Positions 59,375 through 64,000 of a DNA stretch of 64,000 bases are shown here, one piece after another. Under the pieces are notes generated by a model. That model had not been told where the DNA came from. It saw only the letters and a program-made list of their open reading frames with translations, and ran no database searches. The stretch lies in contig JXTB01000388.1 in assembly GCA_002914805.1 (NCBI GenBank), positions 160,381 to 224,380 on the forward strand, given 5' to 3'. This DNA is from Parasponia andersonii (taxonomy: Eukaryota; Streptophyta; Magnoliopsida; Rosales; Cannabaceae). The position numbers were made by a program, and so were the translations under genes. Numbering within the stretch: position 1 is the first letter of the stretch; every line of letters starts with the position of its first letter.

Positions 59375-60929
59375 TGTCACTGATTTTTGAAGAATATCGC
59401 TAGTGGTTTTAGTTTAGAAACTCATTATCATTTATTTTGAATGTTTTTTTTTCCCTTTACGGTTTTGCCTCCGTTATGTTGTTTTAAAGTACTGTTATTC
59501 TAGTTTTGTCAATACTAAGCTAAATCTTCCTTATTGTGAAATCCAGAATTTTTCAGCAAATTTCAGAAAGTGATTTAGTAGAAACAAGAGAAGCGGTTAA
59601 AAGAACTTTAGCGAGTGAACTCCATTGAAGAAAAAAAAAAGAGGAAGGAAGAGAATGGGTAGATGACTGTGAGAGGTAAATGGGTTGTGCAAACGGGGTG
59701 TTTATGTCGTACAACTTGATATCATTTTTTCGGTAACTTTTTACTTGTTAGTCCAAATTAGTTTTAAACCATTATAAGGTATAACATGTGGGGTGTACAC
59801 CCAATAATTAATTTATTAATTTTTTCTCACCAAAATATCCTTGTATGAATAAATATACACATAGCTAACCATTAATAATATAACTTTTATTTTTTTCTCA
59901 CGCACCAATAAACACTTAGGGCCAAAAACTTATTATTTAGGTTATCTTATATAATACATAACTCTGAATCAGTATACCTTGACTAACCACTTTTACTCAC
60001 TAATTAATAATGTCATGAATGCAACTCTTTTTGATATGGCAAGTTTTTTTTTCTTTTCTTTTGAAGATTTTTTTTTCTTGTTGTTTTGATTTCAGATTTA
60101 AGAACAATCACTGATCAAGAACACTAAACCCCAGCCGTAAAAAATAACCAACTTGTAAATGAGAAAAAGAAATAAAAAAATGTTAATAATTTCTTAATCT
60201 ATCAAGTCCCACAAATTTGTTCTTACGTTCTTTTAAAAACAAAAACAAAATAGTAAAGTAAATAACTTTATATATAGAGAGAGATAGATGCACAAGGTTT
60301 AAGAAGAAAAGGTAAGGTGTGTGAGTTAAATTTCAAAAGTACTAGGTCAGAGAAGAAATTTTCACTTAATTTGTGTTAACAACCACTAATTTTCCTTTTT
60401 GAAGGGTGCTAATGACCAATTTGAAATTAAAGTAAAGGTATGACAAAATAAACTTTTATATCTTGAGTTATCGTAAGGGGTGTATTTAGAGGAGGACTGG
60501 CAAGAGAGTCTCCTATTCTTTATTTATTTACTTATTAACAAAAGATAGAAATGCATGCAGAATTCTAATTCTCTATTAAACTTGAATTCTAATTAGACTG
60601 GAGTGAAATCATACTGCAAGATGTAGCTAGTCACCTCTTTTATAAGGAATGTCCATCCAATGATCAGTATATGACACGTAGTTAAAAGTAGTTTTAAATT
60701 TTAAATTGACTTGTTACCAATATATTGATTGGATATAAATTGTAACAACAAATTTAGATAAGTGATTTATGTTCATACTTGCCTGCCAAACTTTTTGTCC
60801 TTCTGTTTTATTTTATTTTTATTGGCATGGATTGCCCAAAAGGAGATAATTATCTACCTGATCAATAAAACCTCTCAAAAATTAAACAAAATTTGATATA
60901 AATATTTAGATGTGAGTATTACCATATTC
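59375..60929. other. Gene-free intergenic DNA right of the chromovirus
   Basis: AT-rich sequence with short A and T runs. I see no gene, RNA or element that I can name. Confidence 0.5.
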
Positions 60930-61130
60930 TTAACGAAGTAGATTGGCTCAAATAATACGAGCTTCGTTATCTACGATTTCGGTTTTAGGTTCGAGTCACA
61001 CTAGATGTAGACGTGAAAGCCTATCCCTAATAGGATGAAGTGAGGATTAAGTAGTAAGTAAGTATTTTTTTTTAATTTGTAATAAGTGTAGGTTATTAAT
61101 TAAGTTTCATTTTAAAAAAAAAAAAAAAAA
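60930..61130 (+). mobile_element. Complete SINE with poly(A) tail
   Basis: Head AACGAAGTAGATTGGCTCAA, B box GGTTCGAGTCACACTAG, a body with GATGAAGTGAGGATTAAGTA and AATTTGTAATAAGTGTAGG, then a run of A at about 61112-61130. It is the fullest copy of the family also found at 15628 (head only) and 44170-44370 (minus strand). No clean flanking duplication was found. Confidence 0.8.
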
Positions 61131-62639
61131 ATATTAACTTATTCTCATTTGCAGTTATTTTATGGTTCCCTTTGTTAAATGTCGAGCTATCTACTACCTG
61201 AAACATGAAGTATAGATGCAAGAATAAGAATATAAGATGTGATCGTATATTTCTATCCCTAAATAATGGAGGTCTAGATCCCATCACTTAATAAATTTAT
61301 GAAAATTGACATTTTAGTCTTATTGCTAATTATCGTTACCCACCGAATCAAGGAAAGATACAGCAAATTACCACTACAATAGAAAAAGAAAAAAGAAAAA
61401 TATTCTGCCCAATGGCCAATAGAAGCGTACTGGTACCTTGTAAAGGGTAGATTCCGAGGACGATTATTCCACAAAGAAAGCTTAATTTGTAGGTTTTCTA
61501 GTCGCCAATTACAAGGGTTTTTCTTAATTGATAAATGAAATAATTAGCCAATTAATTAGTACCGTTTTCTTCTAATTTGCCCATCGACTTGGACAAAGAA
61601 TTTAGCGTTGCATTCTCATCAACTCATGATGGCCTTTTTGCTAACTATATCGATGAGGGTTTCTAAGCCTAATTGCCGAACTTTGTGTCATGTTTACGAN
61701 ATATATATATATATATATATCAGATTTATAAGAAATATATTAGCACCAAATTTGATATACTTCTTACATAATTAATATAATATATAAAAGTGATATATTA
61801 ATATTATACATAAAACTGATCCGCTAAAAAAAGTCATTTAGCAAAAGCAAATGGCCATTTCATTTAATAGATGAAGAAAACTGCCATTTCTTAAGTTGAC
61901 GTTAAAAAGAGATCTAATATTCCATAGGCATTATATTTGTTTTAACCTATTGGTAAGTATAACTTTTTCAACCGTCCTATTTTTGATTCAATGACTATTA
62001 TTTAATGGTTTTACAGCCAAAAAAAAAGTCATCATTAATTGTGTTTTATACATAACCATCTATAAAAGGTATTTACCTAGCTTCGTTGACTTTATAAGAA
62101 TATCTATTTCAGTCTCGTCCTATATATAGAAGGTGTTAGGAATAAAATTGGTTCAGCTTATTTTATGGCTAATATGAGACCTATAAAAGGTAATTTATAT
62201 TTTTATGGCTCCGCAACTTGTGAGAAAAAGGTAATTACCATTACGATAATTATATTTTAAGTAAGATATTTTCTAATAACTATCTTATTATGACTAGGTT
62301 ACTGAAAGATTATTATTATTTATTTAATTGCTAGGTTTCCTATTTATTATATATTTATTATTTTTTTTTTATAAATATGGGATATACAATACATCTTTTT
62401 TTACGTAATTTCTACTAAAATCTCTATAACTGTTGTTTTTATTCTCTGATGCAGTTTAGCTGAATTTTTGGTCTTTTAAAGGCAATTAAGAACTAATCAG
62501 TGATTTTATATCAAGGGTTTGATTCTTGCAAAGAATATGTATGTAGACAATTCTTGTGAGCACAATCACAATAAAATATTAATCTATTTTGTTGGATGTA
62601 GGATTACAAGTGGCCATGAACTTGTTTTCTATTTTTTTT
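61131..62639. other. Gene-free intergenic DNA
   Basis: AT-rich, with a (TA)n tract after a single N at 61700, probably a place where the assembler lost the repeat length. Nothing else can be supported. Confidence 0.5.
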
Positions 62640-62905
62640 TTATTTGATTAACTTTCTAATGGGTTTTTTTTTTTATTTTTAATCTATGTATAGGTCTTTC
62701 TTTTAGCCATTAGATCATCATCTAATGGTGATCTAATGGCTATAATGAGGTGCATAAAAAACATGTATCATTAATGCTATTTCTCTCTTTTACTTTTTAC
62801 AATAAAAAAATATATATGATAAATTTTCATTAGCCAAAATAAAATCTATGTATAGGTAAAAAAAAAAAAAAGCCTATTGGATTGAATTGGTGCCCTATAT
62901 GTATA
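62640..62905 (+). mobile_element. MITE of the (TA)n-associated family
   Basis: The right end CCTATTGGATTGAATTGGTG followed by CCCTATAT and a TA-rich tract matches the inverted-repeat ends of the other copies. The centre has a perfect hairpin, AGCCATTAGATCA (62705-62717) against TGATCTAATGGCT (62729-62741). The left inverted repeat is poorly kept. Confidence 0.8.
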
Positions 62906-63450
62906 TATAAGATACATTAGAAATGTTAGAATCTCACCACACTTGTTTTCTTTTATTATTTTATCTAATCTAACATAGGGATTCTTTCTAAAAGTGGGAT
63001 TTGATTCAAGTCTAAATAGGATGGCTCTATTACCACCTTTTTTTTTTTTCTTCTCTTTCTATCACTTATATAAAAATTAATTTATGACAAAAATAACCAT
63101 ATACTAAATGACATAAATAGACTAAATAAATATTAACAACTAGAAATTTTGTTCTTAATTATAAGATTAGCTTTTAACACATCCCTTTGAACACCTTTGA
63201 TGAAATTTATAATTAATTCTTAAAATTAAAAAGAAAATCCTTGAAAAAGGCTAAAAAGCTTTTAGTTAGATTAAGTTTTGATATTACAGATAAACATATT
63301 GTACTTTCTAAATTCCAATTATTTTGATTGAGTGACTATCTTTTTCTCTCTTACATGTTTCTGTCCATTACGATAAATGTATTAGCACATATCATTTTTT
63401 CCTTTTTTTTTTTTAAGGAGTATTAATATACGTCGTGTCTCACTATATTG
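62906..63450. other. Gene-free intergenic DNA
   Basis: AT-rich, no recognisable gene or element. Confidence 0.5.
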
Positions 63451-64000
63451 TCATGACTAAAAATCCAAAATCATGACTTTTAGCAATTTTAAGTGAAATT
63501 ATAATAAAATATTAATTTTACAAAATATAAGAGAAATCATGTATTAAAGGTACCTAGCACCCTGATATTACCCATTGGTACATTAGCCAAAAAACCTGTG
63601 CAGGGGGCTAGGTCTTTTACCTAGTACTGCAGTAACTTGCCAGCGATCTAAACTACTATGATGCAATAATGAAACTGAAGTACGTGATTCTATGATATGT
63701 ACAACATGTAACAATTCACAATAACTTTGCATCCATGAATCAAATCATGTTTTAAAATCTATTTTGGTATTATTCTGAGATTTACTGTAACATGGGATGT
63801 ATACTGTTATTTTATCCCATAATCACTATAAAAATATGTAAAATAATCCACACAGTCTAATTCCAGTATAATTCAACAATTTTCAATAATTTGTCAAACT
63901 ACCGTGAAATTAAGATTTTTCATAAATAAGTTTTAATGTAATTATAAATCTAAACAGATATAAAATCAGGTAATTGAACCCCTACCTCAATATGGTAATA
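63451..64000 (-). repeat. Probable minus-strand LTR of a related Ty3 element, running off the window
   Basis: TGTCATGACTAAAAATCC at 63451 resembles the reverse complement of the chromovirus LTR end (TTTTGGGTCGTGACA). About 530 bp on, GGTAATTGAACCCCTACCTC matches the reverse complement of GAGGTAGGGGTTTAGTTACC in the LTR interior (4452-4471). The order fits a shorter, diverged LTR on the - strand. Confidence 0.5.

Noticed and set aside
1..64000. CRISPR arrays, rRNA, functional tRNA genes, bacterial operons
   Set aside because: None seen. The only tRNA-like motifs belong to SINEs, and the window is plant nuclear DNA.

Overview
This is nuclear DNA from a flowering plant, very probably a eudicot. 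The evidence is AT-rich intergenic DNA, genes split by GT-AG introns, plant-type Ty3 (gypsy) chromoviruses with a tRNA-Met primer site, MITEs, SINEs and LINE tails, and three plant genes. The species cannot be named from the sequence. The assembly has two long N gaps (15704-15826, 33851-33987) and single-N joins at 4846, 6591, 48181, 57009 and 61700. Several of these joins coincide with lost or duplicated sequence.

Layout. 1-7025: degenerate Tekay/Del-like chromovirus DNA on the + strand (protease to chromodomain, a full LTR, the gag start of a second unit, then a truncated LTR). The array ends inside a MITE. 8305-11911: an intact six-exon alpha-carbonic anhydrase gene (280 aa). 11912-16150: gene-free DNA with SINE pieces and a gap. 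16497-41579: a 19-exon, about 25-kb gene for a MOM1-like silencing factor (about 2371 aa: PHD finger, two chromodomain-like segments, a SNF2-type helicase region that has lost its ATP-binding motifs, a coiled coil and the C-terminal CMM2 coil). Its introns hold at least six LINE 3' tails, a hAT-like MITE, two SINE-type insertions with perfect target duplications, and tandem duplications. 42159-47169: a two-exon phenylalanine ammonia-lyase gene on the - strand (712 aa), tail to tail with MOM1. 47411-49315: two solo LTRs directly upstream of the PAL promoter, each with its own 5-bp target duplication. 50208-59369: a complete but heavily mutated chromovirus with two LTRs. 59370-64000: gene-free DNA with a SINE, a MITE and, at the window end, the edge of a minus-strand LTR of a related element.

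The three genes do not form a pathway: carbonic anhydrase is a secretory-pathway zinc enzyme, MOM1 acts in transcriptional silencing, and PAL opens phenylpropanoid metabolism. No new system with gene-level evidence was found. The most notable points are a PAL promoter hemmed in by solo LTRs, a silencing gene whose introns are full of transposon debris, a MITE family sitting in (TA)n tracts with a central hairpin, and chromoviruses disabled mostly by C-to-T type changes at CAG and TGG codons.
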